DNA from: Oegoconia quadripuncta
Lineage: Eukaryota; Arthropoda; Insecta; Lepidoptera; Autostichidae
Direction of reading: 5' to 3'
Length of the DNA: 64,000 bases
Assembly (NCBI GenBank): GCA_949316235.1
Contig: OX438757.1
Span: 11,526,657 to 11,590,656, forward strand
Each line of letters begins with the position of its first letter. Within the stretch, counting starts at the first letter, position 1. This document shows positions 30,793 through 42,104 of the stretch, in pieces. Below the pieces are notes generated by a model. That model searched no databases, was not told where the DNA came from, and saw only the letters and a list, made by a program, of their open reading frames with translations. Made by a program: the position numbers and the translations under genes.

Positions 30793-32479
30793 ATTTTTTA
30801 AAATTTTGACCATAAAAATATATCCTGATAAAGTTAATTTTTCATACCTGCTACAAAACCAAGTTTATTGTAAATGTGTTTTGCGTTTTTCTTTATAACT
30901 GCATTAGTTGAAAAATTCTCTAACAGCGCAAATTAGATACTTTAGTTAGATGAATTAGGAGCCTATGATTTTTAATTCTTCAGCAGCTTTGGTTCCTTCG
31001 ACTAAATGAGTTGTACGTGTAAAAATATTTACAGTAGCTACATTTTCCAATATATTCTTGAAATTTTAAAGTAGAACGAAGAAATTTTTAACAACAAAAA
31101 TCACAATTGTAGCTCTATCGGAAAATTGCAGTTTCTTGAAATTCGAAGCACAGTAGGAACGTAACGTGTCGCAATTGGTCAAAACGCCACAGTTTACCGC
31201 AGACCGATATCTCTCGGGCAAATTGATCGTAGATACAAAGGAGTTCCTCCGAACCTTTTCCCGTTCGTCCTGTCAGAGTGTGCACAATGACGCCGAATGC
31301 CTACAAGCCCCTTCATTGTCCGCCTTCTGACGGGCTTGAGATCCTATAACAAATGGTAGCGATCGCGTGTACCTAATGTAGAAATGTAAGAAACGTATAC
31401 AAAGAATATAAACCTAATGATTTTCTGTGGAATTAATTCTTAGTAGCTTTTAACGCTAAAGCCTAATGTCTGGAAAGCTCAAGTACAGGAGCGGACTTAT
31501 TTATTAGTTTGGTGGCTAGATATATGTAGGTACCGTTATCATATTGGTTTTATAACCTTTACAGCAATTTCAAATAAAATAAGCAAGTAGGTACTCCATT
31601 AAAATTATTGTTATCATCAAAATTATTGTAAATTCTTTTGCGCAATAAAGAGTATTTGTATTGTATTGTATTGTATTGTATTAAAACTGGACAAGTGTGT
31701 GTTGGACCAAGTGCAATAGGTTACCAGTTCTGCTCTTTTATTAGACAATTTTCTTATATTTCAACTAAATAAGACCATATTTGCCGTTAATATATATGTT
31801 ACTTTGTACGGAGTTTCTGTGAAGTTTTGTGAATGAGTTGATTCTTATTTGTTGTGATGTTGTTTATTTATATTGTGTCTCGTGTATTTTGATTGTTTGA
31901 TGCATTTTTGTAGTAAAAAGTACATTTTTATTTCAACCTTTAAAATATATGCATATATGTAAAACATCCATTCATATTATATTTTGAAATTTAAAATATA
32001 ATTTAAACATTTCATCAACACGTTCTAAAGTAACCTCAGACATGAATACGAACGTTCAACAAAACAGTAATTTCAGTCAGTGCAAGAATATGAAAACCTG
32101 CCCCTGCCTGAGCTGCATAAGGTAGCCGGAGTCTGAGCAGAGGCATCCATCCATGAACCCAGCCGGACGTGACCTCTCTTCCACCCGCATATTTACACTT
32201 CTTTGTCTGGAGAAATCTCCACACACCTACCGTAGTATATCTACTACACCACAACAGACATGCAAATTTCCGCTGTCTGTAAGGTGGCGCTTGAAAAATA
32301 TTTGGTTAGAAGAAATAGAGGTATATTGTATATTTCTCACTGTTTCGGTAGGTATATTATATAAGTTTTTGCACATTTCTCCACGTAAACCTAAAGTGAT
32401 ATTTAATTTAATATTTCAGTTTAAAACATAAAGCGAAGCAAAGAAGACCACAATTTTGCTAGCTAAATATTATGTGTCG
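30793..32479. other. mostly unrecognised, one LINE tail A
   Basis: 31633-31682 ends in GCGCAATAAAGAGTATTTGT followed by tandem ATTGT units, a plus-strand tail A. 31140-31350 and 32090-32290 are GC-richer but hold no recognisable domain. Confidence 0.45.
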
Positions 32480-32690
32480 TATTAACGCCGTCAACCCTTG
32501 TATGTGTGTATACGTGTATCCCCAGTATTTATCCGGACGTATTGTAAAGCGTGGTCTGATTTGAGTGTTTTTATATATTACAGACTAAACGAGGAGATAG
32601 GTTCATAAAAATTGGTTAAGCCGTTTCGAAGATATTTAGTTTTTAACACAGTTTTTTGATGTATTAAAATTTTCAACGACATCATTTACT
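32480..32690 (+). repeat. RZ repeat
   Basis: CCGGACGTATTGTAAAGCGT, GGTCTGATTTGAGTG, GACTAAACGAGGAGATAGG, AATTGGTTAAGCCGTTTCGA. Parallels 44215 and 56533. Confidence 0.6.
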
Positions 32691-32861
32691 TTCGAGGGTT
32701 TACTAATTTTTTTTTTGTTATATTTAAGATTACACTCGGCGATAGCTTAATAGCATGTTTAATAATAGCCAGATATTTAGCTGTTAACACAGTTTGGCTT
32801 ATCTGGGTGACATATTTGTTCTCTCGGGGGTGTTCTAAATTTTCAATTTATAGTTCGCGTG

Positions 32862-32940
32862 CTTAATCTTCAACCACATCGTCTCTTTCCATCAGACGAG
32901 ATTGTGGTCAAACGCGTATCCAGTTCTTTATAAAAAAAAT
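32862..32940 (+). mobile_element. LINE tail B, 3' end
   Basis: CTTCAACCACATCGTCTCTT, CAGACGAGATTGTGGTCAAA, CGCGTATCC and an A run at 32931-32939. Plus-strand counterpart of the tail at 15882. Confidence 0.7.
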
Positions 32941-33249
32941 AGTTATCTTTCTCTATTTCTAATTGTACTATGAAACTTATGTTTATCCTAAATGTCAAGG
33001 TTCTAGATCTCTGTAGCTTGCCAGAGGCATGTGTTCACCAGTGGATTAGTATGGACTGATAATGAGGTCAATATTTTGTAGGTTTTGATGGTCATGATTT
33101 AGTGTTAGAATGTCATTTTTATTTCATTGAGTTAGAAACAGGAATTTTTCATTTCAGCTTGTTATACTTCTAGCTTCGTTCCAGAGAAATAGGGTTAAGA
33201 AAATAATCTTATAAGGGTCCCGTATATATATACGTTTTGAGGCAGGGAT

Positions 33250-33455
33250 TCCGAAAAACTGTAATTCTTCTATGTTATGACTGCGTACCGGGTAGATGCT
33301 GAGAGAACATGTCCAAGTGGGGCTACACGAACGACAACCGGTGCTTGTGCGGTGATACCACCACAGACTATGGGGCATCTTCTATGCTCTCCTGCGTGTC
33401 CCGACACTTATACGCTACAGAACCTCTATGATGATACAAGACAATTCAATTCTTT
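33250..33455 (+). pseudogene. LINE ORF2 C-terminal remnant, frameshifted
   Basis: Across shifted plus-strand frames the sequence gives LRTG, then NMSKWGYTNDNRCLCGD, then PPQTMGHLLCSPACPDTYTL and QNLYDD. This follows the familiar LINE order LRTGxGR...KWG...CxCG..QTMxHLLxCPxCP..CT..DL, the zinc-knuckle-like tail after the reverse transcriptase. At least two frameshifts and an in-frame stop make it a dead fragment. The polymerase core is absent. Confidence 0.7.
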
Positions 33456-33586
33456 ATTGCATTCCATAATGTGTTTATAGGTGGTCATATTAAAAAAAAC
33501 AATAGTTCATTATGGACCCTGTCGGGCACAGCAATGCTGTACGCGTGGCTACATTCTGGTCCTCGAGAGTTTGATGATTTTGAGGA

Positions 33587-33619
33587 TTTTCTTCTTCTTA
33601 CTCATTAAGAAGAAGAAAA
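33587..33619. repeat. 13-bp hairpin
   Basis: TTTTCTTCTTCTT (33587-33599), a 7-base loop, AAGAAGAAGAAAA (33607-33619). Low-complexity palindrome. Confidence 0.7.
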
Positions 33620-34591
33620 GTGAAAAGGTGCGAATGACCTATTCCCGTTTACAGTGTTATTGTTTGCTAATTATATGAATAAATTATTATAATAAATAAC
33701 AAGTACTTCACTATAACTATAGTCTATGCGGCACCACGTAGGTACAGATAAATTTGGATAATGACGATCTTTCAAAGCCTTGCTCATAGTGATTAGAGCA
33801 GGATAGGAAACCGACAGTCGGTCCCGGATATCGGCGGCTTGAGGAGGTTATTGTTTGAATACTGATTAGACGATAAGATGGGATAGGTTTGTTTTTTGTG
33901 TACGTGAAATGAATTATGAATGTGTTCGTAGTTTATCTGTATTTCATTTAGAACTGTGTAACATCCAAAAAACCGGTGAACAGCGTATGGGACGTATCAG
34001 ATCGGATATGTAGTTCCGTAACACGCAGTAAGTAAGTTTCGAATTATACTATTATAATTGGTCACTAAAAAATTGACAATAACGTTAAAAAAACTCGCGA
34101 AATTATTCACTTAAATTAAAAAAACCTGTGCTGGAAAACAATTTTACTGAACTAATTTTCATAAGAATGGCTTCGTTCATTGTTAATCTTTGCACATAAT
34201 CAATAAATCGGAACTTACAATTAATAAAACGTACCTTTGCACACAATAAAGGATATTGGATCGCTAATAGTTCGGGGGTCACAGTTCTGTAGGTATAAAA
34301 TTTTTTGCTAAAATCTCAACATTTCTTTTAGTGTAAGTTGTTTTTGTCATAATTTTACTGCACAAAATGTATGGCGATTATGACACATCCATGCAAAATG
34401 GCGGAGATATTAGCCAAATAATAATGGACAGTCATGACGAAATTGTAAAGGTATCGTATCTATCGTTTGAAAATTCTAGCATATACTATAATGAACATCA
34501 CCTTACAACGCAAAAGCGTTGAATTGAAAGAATTGTGAATCTTACCAAAACTCCTAAATGTTGACTTAGGTTAAATCTACCTAAATGAATC
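33620..34591. other. unrecognised AT-rich sequence
   Basis: No coding, RNA or repeat family recognised. Confidence 0.4.
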
Positions 34592-34825
34592 CAGTGGCGT
34601 GCCCTGCATACAGACAGATAGGCAGTGCCAACCAGAAATTGTAAGCTTTCCTCAAAATGCATTGTTAAGACAGCTGCTTCATACTGCTATGAACAGAAAA
34701 TATTCTAAACAGTTGCGAAGATTGCTATAACAGCAAATTATTATTTTGTAGTTGTATTTTTTCTCATTTAATAACAAATTTTATTATTCTGCCTGCCCTG
34801 TGACAAAACGTTGTGCACGCCACTG
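34592..34825. mobile_element. hAT-like MITE
   Basis: Inverted ends CAGTGGCGTGCCCTG and its partner GTGCACGCCACTG. A CAGTGGCG start is typical of hAT elements. The borders carry similar CCTAAATSA sequences, though not in exact register, so the duplication is uncertain. It is 234 bases long and non-coding. Confidence 0.6.
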
Positions 34826-35256
34826 CCTAAATCAAATCTCTCAAAACAAAAATTCATTGAAAATTCATTCGTTTCTGAAACAGTCTGACATTTTATTTTA
34901 CTAAAATCAATCCGGAATCTCCCATGAACATCCAAACAAACTGCAGACACGAATCCCTGCATCTTTATTCAAAGTACATAGCTGGATGCAAATCCCGCGT
35001 CGATGCTGCTAAGCAAAAAAGTCACGCTCCAGTAGTAAAAACTATGGGAGACGTCGTCATCTCGTTCTAGTGGCAGTTCGCGGAGCATTGTGGCTGCATC
35101 GCATCTAAAGCTTTTTATATCTCTGTTTATTTTCTGTTTACCTAGTACTTCAACCCTGTGGAGGACGATAAAATTCTCTCCGGTAACTTTATATAATCAT
35201 TAATTAGTAACTATTCTGTTTTTTAATAGCTCTATAAAATTCCATTTGAATGATGC

Positions 35257-35338
35257 TTAACCTTTAGGCGGACGCTGGCACGGATCGGTGCCAAAAAAAC
35301 TTTTATACCGACAACACTCGCGGACACCGATCGGTGTC
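35257..35338. repeat. TTAA-bordered palindrome pair
   Basis: TTAACCTTTAGGCGG (from 35257) is followed by a near-palindrome GGCACGGATCGGTGCC (35277-35292) and a perfect palindrome GACACCGATCGGTGTC (35323-35338). It could be the end of a piggyBac-like element with subterminal binding repeats. I could not identify the opposite end. Confidence 0.4.
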
Positions 35339-36074
35339 AACGGACACCCGACTTTCAACTCTCAATTGTAATGATTATAGAGTTCCAATTCCTTTGGACT
35401 GTGTTTGAACTTGTTATCTATTAAATTCCGCATCCAATAATGTGCGCCATGTCATGTTAGCTATGATATTTAGTCTGTATTTGCGAAAATATTTTTTTTC
35501 TCTGTGGGTGGGAGTATAGGCATAGAATTCCAACTACTGTTTTTTATTAGAACAGGCTTAGGAACCTGCCATAGAGCTTCCAATTCTCATAACAATTTAT
35601 TGAATTACCCGTTTTTTTAAGAAAAACATGAAATAAATTTGTACTGTCCGTAAAAATGCCAATTATATCGTGGATATATAGGTATACCTATATATTACAA
35701 CTCGTAACATTTTTCTGATTTTTTGTATTATAACTGTAGTAGTGTTCATTCATTATATCCATAGATAATATATTCCCTTAGCTATTGCTTTTCACAGATT
35801 ACAAATACACCCAGTAGAAGAGTATCTTTAAACGTTTTTAACACCGCAGGTATTTTCGAAAATTTGACAGGCGCGCCGAGATACTTGACCCGCGGAGTTA
35901 TAAAAAGGAAAGAGAGGACAGAGAGGTTAAATCGAAAAAAAAAGTTCAAGATAGCTTCTCATGTTTTGAACGACCTATCCAACGACATCCCACATGATGG
36001 AGTACATAAATAAAAACAAATCATCCCCACTTTATGTGTAAGGAAAATAATTAATTTTTCTGTTTACAAACATA
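35339..36074. other. unrecognised sequence
   Basis: No feature recognised, apart from TTAA at 35928-35931 preceded by AGAGAGG, a weak candidate for a matching element end. Confidence 0.35.
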
Positions 36075-36262
36075 CATAACACCCTTATCCCAAATGGAGT
36101 GGTCAGAGATATGCCAAAGAATAGTGTTTGGTTGTTCCAAATAAATAACCTTTCACCTTATGAAAAATACAGAAAAGCACACGTGACAGCGGGTGAGCCC
36201 ATCGCCGTCGAAACGTGCAAATCTATAGATCTTTTTTGGTGGAAAATCCCTTAGTCGCCTTT
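36075..36262 (-). repeat. dispersed repeat with CCCTTAGTCGCC end
   Basis: ACCCTTATCCCAAATGGAGT, GGTCAGAGATATGCC and CACCTTATGAAAAATACAGA recur in the same order near 16165-16265. The CCCTTAGTCGCCTTTTAA end recurs in reverse at 50165-50215 (AAAAGGCGACTAAGGGA). Class unknown. Confidence 0.5.
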
Positions 36263-36284
36263 TAATTTTTCTGTTTGGTATCTA

Positions 36285-36332
36285 AAAATGCTTTTAATTG
36301 AGTAGAACTTTCTACTCAATTAAAAGCATTTT
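36285..36332. repeat. perfect 22-bp hairpin
   Basis: 36285-36306 (AAAATGCTTTTAATTGAGTA, GA) pairs exactly with 36311-36332 across a 4-base loop. Too short and too perfect for a typical pre-miRNA; more likely a recent inverted duplication. Confidence 0.85.
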
Positions 36333-36479
36333 CTTTCTATAGTAGCGTACTAAACAAATCTTAAATAATACCTTAATGACAAGGCATGGATATCGTGTTA
36401 TTCACAATAAAAGGATACATTTCAATGTTGAAAGGAGATTGAATGAACAAAAGAAATGTATTTCATAGCCTGTCGTCTA

Positions 36480-37460
36480 CATCGATTTAATTTTTTCGCT
36501 TCGTCCAGGAACTTATCTCGAGCACGGGTCACCGGCAACGGGACTGAAATTACGTGACTCTTTGTGAGAGAATGTCTTATAAATCTCGCTCGGCAGCATT
36601 TGGAGCAATTGAAAAAATCAGTGAAGTAATAAATTCTCGACGGTCCGTTCTATGTGTGACACGGGGCGATCGAATTGAATGATACGGAATACGGATGCAG
36701 TATTTTAGACTCGGATTTGAATATCGACATCTCTTTCTTTATTTGCTTCTGTCTGGGACTATGTGTAATGGGGCATTGTCGTTATTGGTTAGTTAGCTTC
36801 GTCTTGTACGCGATATAGGATTGACAATAGACTCTCATTTCCAATTTTAAAATTATATGTCAGAGAGCTTCTTGCGTTGTTTCTCCTATCACATTACGAA
36901 GCTATGGTAGTTAGTTTCTAATTCTCCCCTATGCAACGCCCTAACCCGAGGTTCGAGCCCCCGCGGGCACCCTTACGCGTCGGTTGCGAAACTCTATTTG
37001 CGCGTTGTTGCATGTCGGCAGAGAGCTCGCAGTAGTTTGTAGCCAAAAAAAAACTTTGTGTGTAGTTGGAATAACGTAGGAAAACGTAAAAGCTTTACAT
37101 TAATCCAAAATTGCTAGACTGTAACGTATTCAAGTCTGTTACGTTGACTTTTAATTAAATCTTCAAACTGAGTCACAGTGTTCGGTGATGTTCAAAAAAT
37201 TAATCCCGCAATTTTCCGCGTCCCATTTTTCCAACAAACAAAGTTTCGATTAAAAATACGAATTGATATCGTTAACGATAAAATTCTACGCGATACCCAG
37301 ACGTCTTTCGCTATCGGCAACTTGACAGTGACTGATCGCCGGTTGGGCTAGACATCCCCCCTACTCATACCCCTGCTTCCCCCATTGGACTTCGAGTACT
37401 CAATGTCACTCGACGGCTTTTCGCTCCGGGAAGAGCGTTCTTGATTTTCAGAAGCTTTGT
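36480..37460. other. non-repeat sequence with raised GC
   Basis: I see no repeat family here. It contains GC-richer blocks (36505-36560, 36935-37010, 37310-37435) and one TATAAAT at 36580. No frame has a recognisable protein. It could be a regulatory region or unique intron sequence. Confidence 0.3.
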
Positions 37461-37668
37461 TCAAATACTGCTGATAGGTACTTGTACATAATAAAGGCTG
37501 CTGTTACAAGGCACGTTGATTGATTACTTGCAAGCAAACTATTTTTCTATCTTTACCCTTATCTTTCACAGTATAAAGTAACTCTGTTTAATTCGGGAAT
37601 ATCAATTTATACCCTAACTGCGTTATCATCATTCTATTCAGTTATTTGGGGCTGCTTTATAATATGTA

Positions 37669-37983
37669 TATACAGGCTGAATTTGAATTCGTGTAATACC
37701 CATTAACTGGTGACGCCACTCTTGATTACGGATATCTTTCCCCGAGGAATCATAGCCGAACTCGATCAAAAAATTTGCGTATACCCATACAAAGTAAACA
37801 ATTTTTAAATTTTCAGCTGGTATTTCCGCTCCTGATTACGAACAACTTTCCACTGGGAAGAATAGCCGAATTCAGCCGAAAATTGATCGAATTCGACTAT
37901 GGTTCCTTGGGGAAAGTTATTTGTAATCAGAAGTGGAGTCACCAGAAAACAGGAATTAGACGAATTCAAATTCACCCTGTATA
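37669..37983. mobile_element. MITE-M with an extra internal arm
   Basis: The element (37671-37981) starts TACAGGCTGAATTTGAATTC and ends TTCACCCTGTA, with TA on both sides, as expected for Tc1/mariner-type elements. It has the two arms of the 42107 copy plus a third segment (CTCCTGATTACGAACAACTT, CCGAATTCAGCC) that duplicates the left arm. Confidence 0.8.
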
Positions 37984-37985
37984 TT

Positions 37986-38112
37986 GAATGCCCGACCCAA
38001 AAAGTGGGGTATCTACGTTTGAAATCTATGTCTATCTATGTGTGGCTTTGTAGTGCGAAAACGGCTGAACTGATTTGAAAATCGGTTTTTTATTTTAGAG
38101 AACAGGCATTGG
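37986..38112 (+). repeat. RZ repeat, truncated
   Basis: GCCCGACCCAAAAAGTGGGG, TGAAATCTATGTCTATC, CGAAAACGGCTGAACTGA. It immediately follows MITE-M. Confidence 0.55.
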
Positions 38113-38149
38113 CGAGATGATTGATGCCCTTGTTTGATAAATAAATATA

Positions 38150-38605
38150 CTTGACAAACACAAAGCGCCATCTAGTTCTACACTAAGCAACTAAGCTTGT
38201 ATTATGTATTGAATTACTAATAATTTTGTTTTTGTAAATAGATACATAATATAATAATAACAAATAATAAATATTTTGGACACTTACACCAATCATCTAG
38301 TCCCAAACTAAGCAAAGCTTGTACTATGGAAAGTAGATAACGGATAAACATACATAAATATTTATATAAACATCCATGACTCCATTTACCCCTCCCAGGA
38401 TTCGAACCCGCAACCGTTGGTTTCGCTGACAGGGGTCACTATCCACTACACCAATCAGTCGTCAATAATATAAATGAAAACATCCATAACTCGGGCACAC
38501 ATGTCCGTATTCATCATACAAACATATACCCCTAACGAGATTCGAACCCGCGACTATTTTGGTATAGCAGTCAGGGTTTCTAACCACTACACCAAGTTGT
38601 CTATT
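38150..38605 (-). mobile_element. SINE-B interrupted by a second SINE-B subtype
   Basis: Tail (38150-38262: CAAAGCGCCATCTAGTTCTA) and head (38471-38605: GAGATTCGAACCCGCGAC, ACCACTACACCAA) of one SINE-B are separated by a second, related element. The second (38270-38463) carries CCAATCATCTAGTCCCAAAC and its own B box complement GGATTCGAACCCGC. AATAATA flanks it. The inner subtype recurs at 44711-44925. Confidence 0.75.
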
Positions 38606-38897
38606 ATAAGATTGATTTTTAACAGTTGGTTTGTTTATCTGAATTACATATTCGTGTCGAGCTTAAACTCTATTTTGCTAAAAGTCTCTTTCTTAATACG
38701 AAATATTCTATAAGAATGTTCCACTTTTTTATTGAAAATTCTCAGTCCTCGATCGAAGATTTTATCCCAATAAATAACCCTACTATCGTCCTCCTGGGAA
38801 AACTAAAAGACCGCAGATAATGCCTGAGGCGGCAGGCTAGATGTAAAAGTTAGCCGAAAAATCTGTTAGGGTTGAATTATGAAGATTAGATTAACCA

Positions 38898-39250
38898 AAG
38901 TTTATGAGTTAAGGGGTTATTCTGGTCTCAAAATATGTTCAAACTACAGCAGGGCGAAATTGTTGGATGCGTGGACAAAATTTTAAGAATAGATTGTGTT
39001 TTATGCAACTGTTTTATAACAGTAAGTAAAGTTACAGATATTAAGTGAAACATAACTAAGTAGGTACCTTGTAAAGTTTATGAGATAAGGGGTTATTCTG
39101 GTCTTAAAATATGTGCAAATTACAGCAGGGCGAAATTGTTGGATCCGTGGACAACATTTGAAGAATAGATTGTGTTTTATGCAACTATTTTATAATAGTG
39201 TAAGTAAAGCTACAGATATTAAGTCAAACATAACTAAGTAGGTAACTTGT
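38898..39250. repeat. 176-bp tandem duplication
   Basis: 38898-39073 and 39074-39250 are two head-to-tail copies with scattered differences. Both contain AAGGGGTTATTCTGGTCT, CAGCAGGGCGAAATTGTTGG, GAATAGATTGTGTTTTATGC and CATAACTAAGTAGGTA. No coding content is recognised. Confidence 0.9.
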
Positions 39251-39451
39251 CCCTAATTTAATCTTTGATAAAAAAACCGCACTCTATCCCGCGCGAATCT
39301 CACGAAGGTTAAATGTTTGTGTGATGAGCACGAACATTTATTCCCGAGTTCTTGTTCACGGTCATGCGTCCGATAGCTTTTAATGTTCCATCATGAGACG
39401 CTGATCATCACTTATTATTCTCGTACTCACAAAGATGAGTAAAATAAGCAC

Positions 39452-39797
39452 ATTTTACTACATCATCTCATCTCTCAGTCCGTATACATCCCACTGCAGG
39501 GATAAAGGCCTTCCCTCGTATAATGAGGGAGTATACGGGCTAAAGTCCACCACACTGGCCCAACGCGTGTTGGGTACTTCACACGCCTTAGAATTTTTAT
39601 TTCTCAGGCATGCAGGTTTCCTCACGACGTTTTTCTTTACCTTTTAAGAGCAATCGGATAAATGCATATAATTAATTAAATTTAAAAACTCATTGATACA
39701 TGGCTCCCTGGGAATCGAACACGGGTCTCCCAAATTGGGAGACGCGTCTTAACCGCTGAGCCACTGACGCTCCTTTTACCGACCGATTTTACTACAT
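39452..39797 (-). mobile_element. SINE-A with 12-bp duplication
   Basis: ATTTTACTACAT at 39452-39463 and 39786-39797 flanks a complete reverse SINE-A (39464-39785). The right-hand duplication places the true 5' end 13 bases beyond the GAGCGTC start seen in other copies, at CGGTCGGTAAAAGGAGCGTC on the minus strand. Confidence 0.85.
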
Positions 39798-40067
39798 GTC
39801 CTTGCCCATCTTTCGGCTCTATCATCAGAACTTGGAGATCAGCTACGATCAGACTACTTCTTAAGTCAAACTAAACGAGTCCAAAAGAAATGGGATTGCA
39901 GTATTTTATTACAGCGTTCACAGCTACCTTCCGGCTCCATTATCAGATCAGATTAATGTCACCATAGGTAATATTGACTTGTCTTATTCTAATTATATGA
40001 CTTACATACTAACGTAGCGACTTTTTCCCAAATGGGGTGGTCAGAGTTATTTAATACATAAGTCCCC

Positions 40068-40170
40068 AACCCGCATTGGGCCAGCGTGGTGGACTATGGC
40101 CCCATGCTCCCTCATTATACGAGGGAAGGCTTATATCTCTGCAGTGGGATGTTTACGAGCTGAGATGATG
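40068..40170 (+). mobile_element. SINE-A 3' fragment
   Basis: CCCCAACCCGCATTGGGCCA, CATTATACGAGGGAAGGC, CAGTGGGATGTTTACGAGCT. 5' truncated. Confidence 0.75.
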
Positions 40171-40217
40171 AAGCGCGTGGCTAACCAAACATTAAAAGTT
40201 TAATCAAGTCATGTCAC

Positions 40218-40263
40218 CCAAGTCACAAAGGTGAAGTACGAACCCGTCGTGCATAAAAAAAAA
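40218..40263 (+). mobile_element. SINE-C 3' scrap
   Basis: AAGGTGAAGTACGAACCCGT then CGTGCATAAAAAAAAA: the last 40 bases of SINE-C and its A run. Confidence 0.55.
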
Positions 40264-40580
40264 TATTGAAATAACATCTACCCATCGCCGCAGGATCGTG
40301 CTCGATGATTTTTTCTATGTAAAGTACCTTAGTCGCCTTTAATACACCCACTAAGAGACAGGTTGGATCAATTCGGTGATACCACAATTTGTATCAGCCT
40401 AACAAGCTATCGCCACATGTATACCAATTGGTCCGAAGTTAACATTTAGTTTAGCTCGTTTGTTAGTTAACCGAGGTTTACTTAATTGTTTTCAAGTAAG
40501 TCGAGTCTCCTTACATCATACGTAACCGTGTTAGCTTGCTACTTGTAAGACTTGAGTGCAAACTTTAGTTTTACCTAACT

Positions 40581-40632
40581 GAGCTATGGAGAGGGCGATG
40601 CTCGTTGAAAAAATTGTCATGAAGAGCGGAGG
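40581..40632 (+). pseudogene. possible RTE remnant
   Basis: GAGCTATGGAGAGGGCGATG gives AMERAML, the motif seen in the RTE remnant at 22503-22866. The following residues diverge at once. A short, weak match. Confidence 0.35.
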
Positions 40633-40729
40633 CTCCTAGCACAGGCATCATTATGCTTAAAAGGAGTCTTCAGTTACTAACTACCTGTATAAGTAAACGT
40701 TGAAAAAGAAATAAAAACTTTTTTTTTTC

Positions 40730-41232
40730 GCTACGCTGTCGAATCAGGAATGAGGAAATACGGAGAAGAACGAAAGTTACTTAATTATTACTCGGGATCC
40801 TTTGGCATTAAGGCTGCGCAGTTGTGGAATGCACTACCACAAAATATTCGTCACGCAGAATCGCTTGCAGTGTTTAAACTGCGTCTAAAGGAATATTATT
40901 TTTTTTTTTATGAATTGTATATACTGTTATGTATAGTTATGTGTATTTTATTATTGTACTTATTTATATGGTTTGTTTATTTTAGTAAGTGTTTATCTTT
41001 GTATGTATTCCACTATACCTATGTATTTTCTTATGTATCGTCTATGTACCTACTGATATTTAAAGTTATTCACCTTTTACTTTGCACTATCCAACTACTT
41101 ATTAAAAAGCTTCTTTAACTGAGGTTGTCTGGAAGAAATCGCTATCAGCGATAAGACCGCCTTTGTATACTTCATCATCTATGTTAAATGTTCTCTATAT
41201 TTTATTTTTGTGTGCAATAAAGAATTTAATAA
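40730..41232 (+). pseudogene. LINE ORF2 C-terminus and tail A
   Basis: The plus-strand frame reads RKYGEERKLLNYYSGSFGIK, then AAQLWNALPQNIRHAESLAV, then FKLRLKEYY. The SFxIKxxQLWNxLPxxIRxxxSLxxFKxxLKxY pattern is a standard end of non-LTR ORF2 proteins. AT-rich sequence follows, then GGTTGTCTGGAAGAAATCGC, GATAAGACCGCC and GTGCAATAAAG, which is tail A. This ties the tail A copies at 757, 31633, 54778 and 59925 to a LINE. The frame runs past the usual stop into an AT-rich stretch, so it has probably lost its stop. 5' truncated. Confidence 0.75.
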
Positions 41233-41319
41233 TAATATTAATAATACTGATATAGCTCTAGCGATTAGTGAAGTTGAAGTAGCACATAGTGAGTAGGACT
41301 GATAAAAGTTATTTTTAAC

Positions 41320-41600
41320 CGACTTCAAAAAAGGAGGAGGTTCTGTATTCGGGGCGTATTTTTTTTTTATGAAAGACTAGACACACGTTTGTCCACAATC
41401 TCATCCAATTATAAGCGACGACGTAGCCTGAGATGGAGCAGTCCCAGTAAATGATTATCCACCTGAGACATGAGGATACTAAGAATTGAGGACGTGTAGG
41501 TGTGACGTTCATGCGACACCGCCTGATATCTAGAGTGTGACGGTGGGTGAACGGTCTGATGAAGGTCGAGGAAACGCAGCTTCTAATTGGTCACTTTGAA
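41320..41600 (-). mobile_element. LINE tail B with adjoining dispersed repeat
   Basis: 41320-41350 is a common ACCGACTTCAAAAAAGGAGG motif. From 41361 a T run is followed by CACACGTTTGTCCACAATCT, the reverse of tail B, and a decayed body up to about 41600. Confidence 0.55.
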
Positions 41601-41816
41601 AATTTATTGGTGGTGGGGTGGACTATGTTTTATTAACTTTATTTTTAGGATTACCAACTGTCATTTACATTAGTTCAAACACACTTAATCTAACAATAGG
41701 TTTTTTGCTTAATGTTACAACTAATTAAAGGTAATCTCCGCATGCATAGAGATGATCCAGATAGATAATCCAGATCACACGAAACACGTTGAATTTTACT
41801 TGTACATAATAATTTT

Positions 41817-41831
41817 CACACACACACACAT
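41817..41831. repeat. (CA)n microsatellite
   Basis: About seven CA units (CACACACACACACA). Confidence 0.8.
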
Positions 41832-42104
41832 TCTACAATTTCTATAATAATAATTCAATTTTTATATTAAAATATTTATTATTATTATTACTGTTTACTA
41901 ACATAGTTATAGGTGACTGTACTAACAAAGATGGACCTTATTGTCTGGAAAATAAATGATTTATTAATAGGCGGTACATTTTTCAAGTACTAGAGTACGG
42001 ACTACTTCAAACATTATAGAAGAACAATACAAACATAATACATGAACAAAAGAGAAAAAAAGAACGCTATGCGTTAATCGATGACGCCAGGTCTAAAGCC
42101 ACTC

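Noticed and set aside
34592..34825. Exact 8-bp duplication for the CAGTGGCG element
   Set aside because: Similar CCTAAAT sequences flank it, but they are out of register with the element ends, so I did not claim a duplication.
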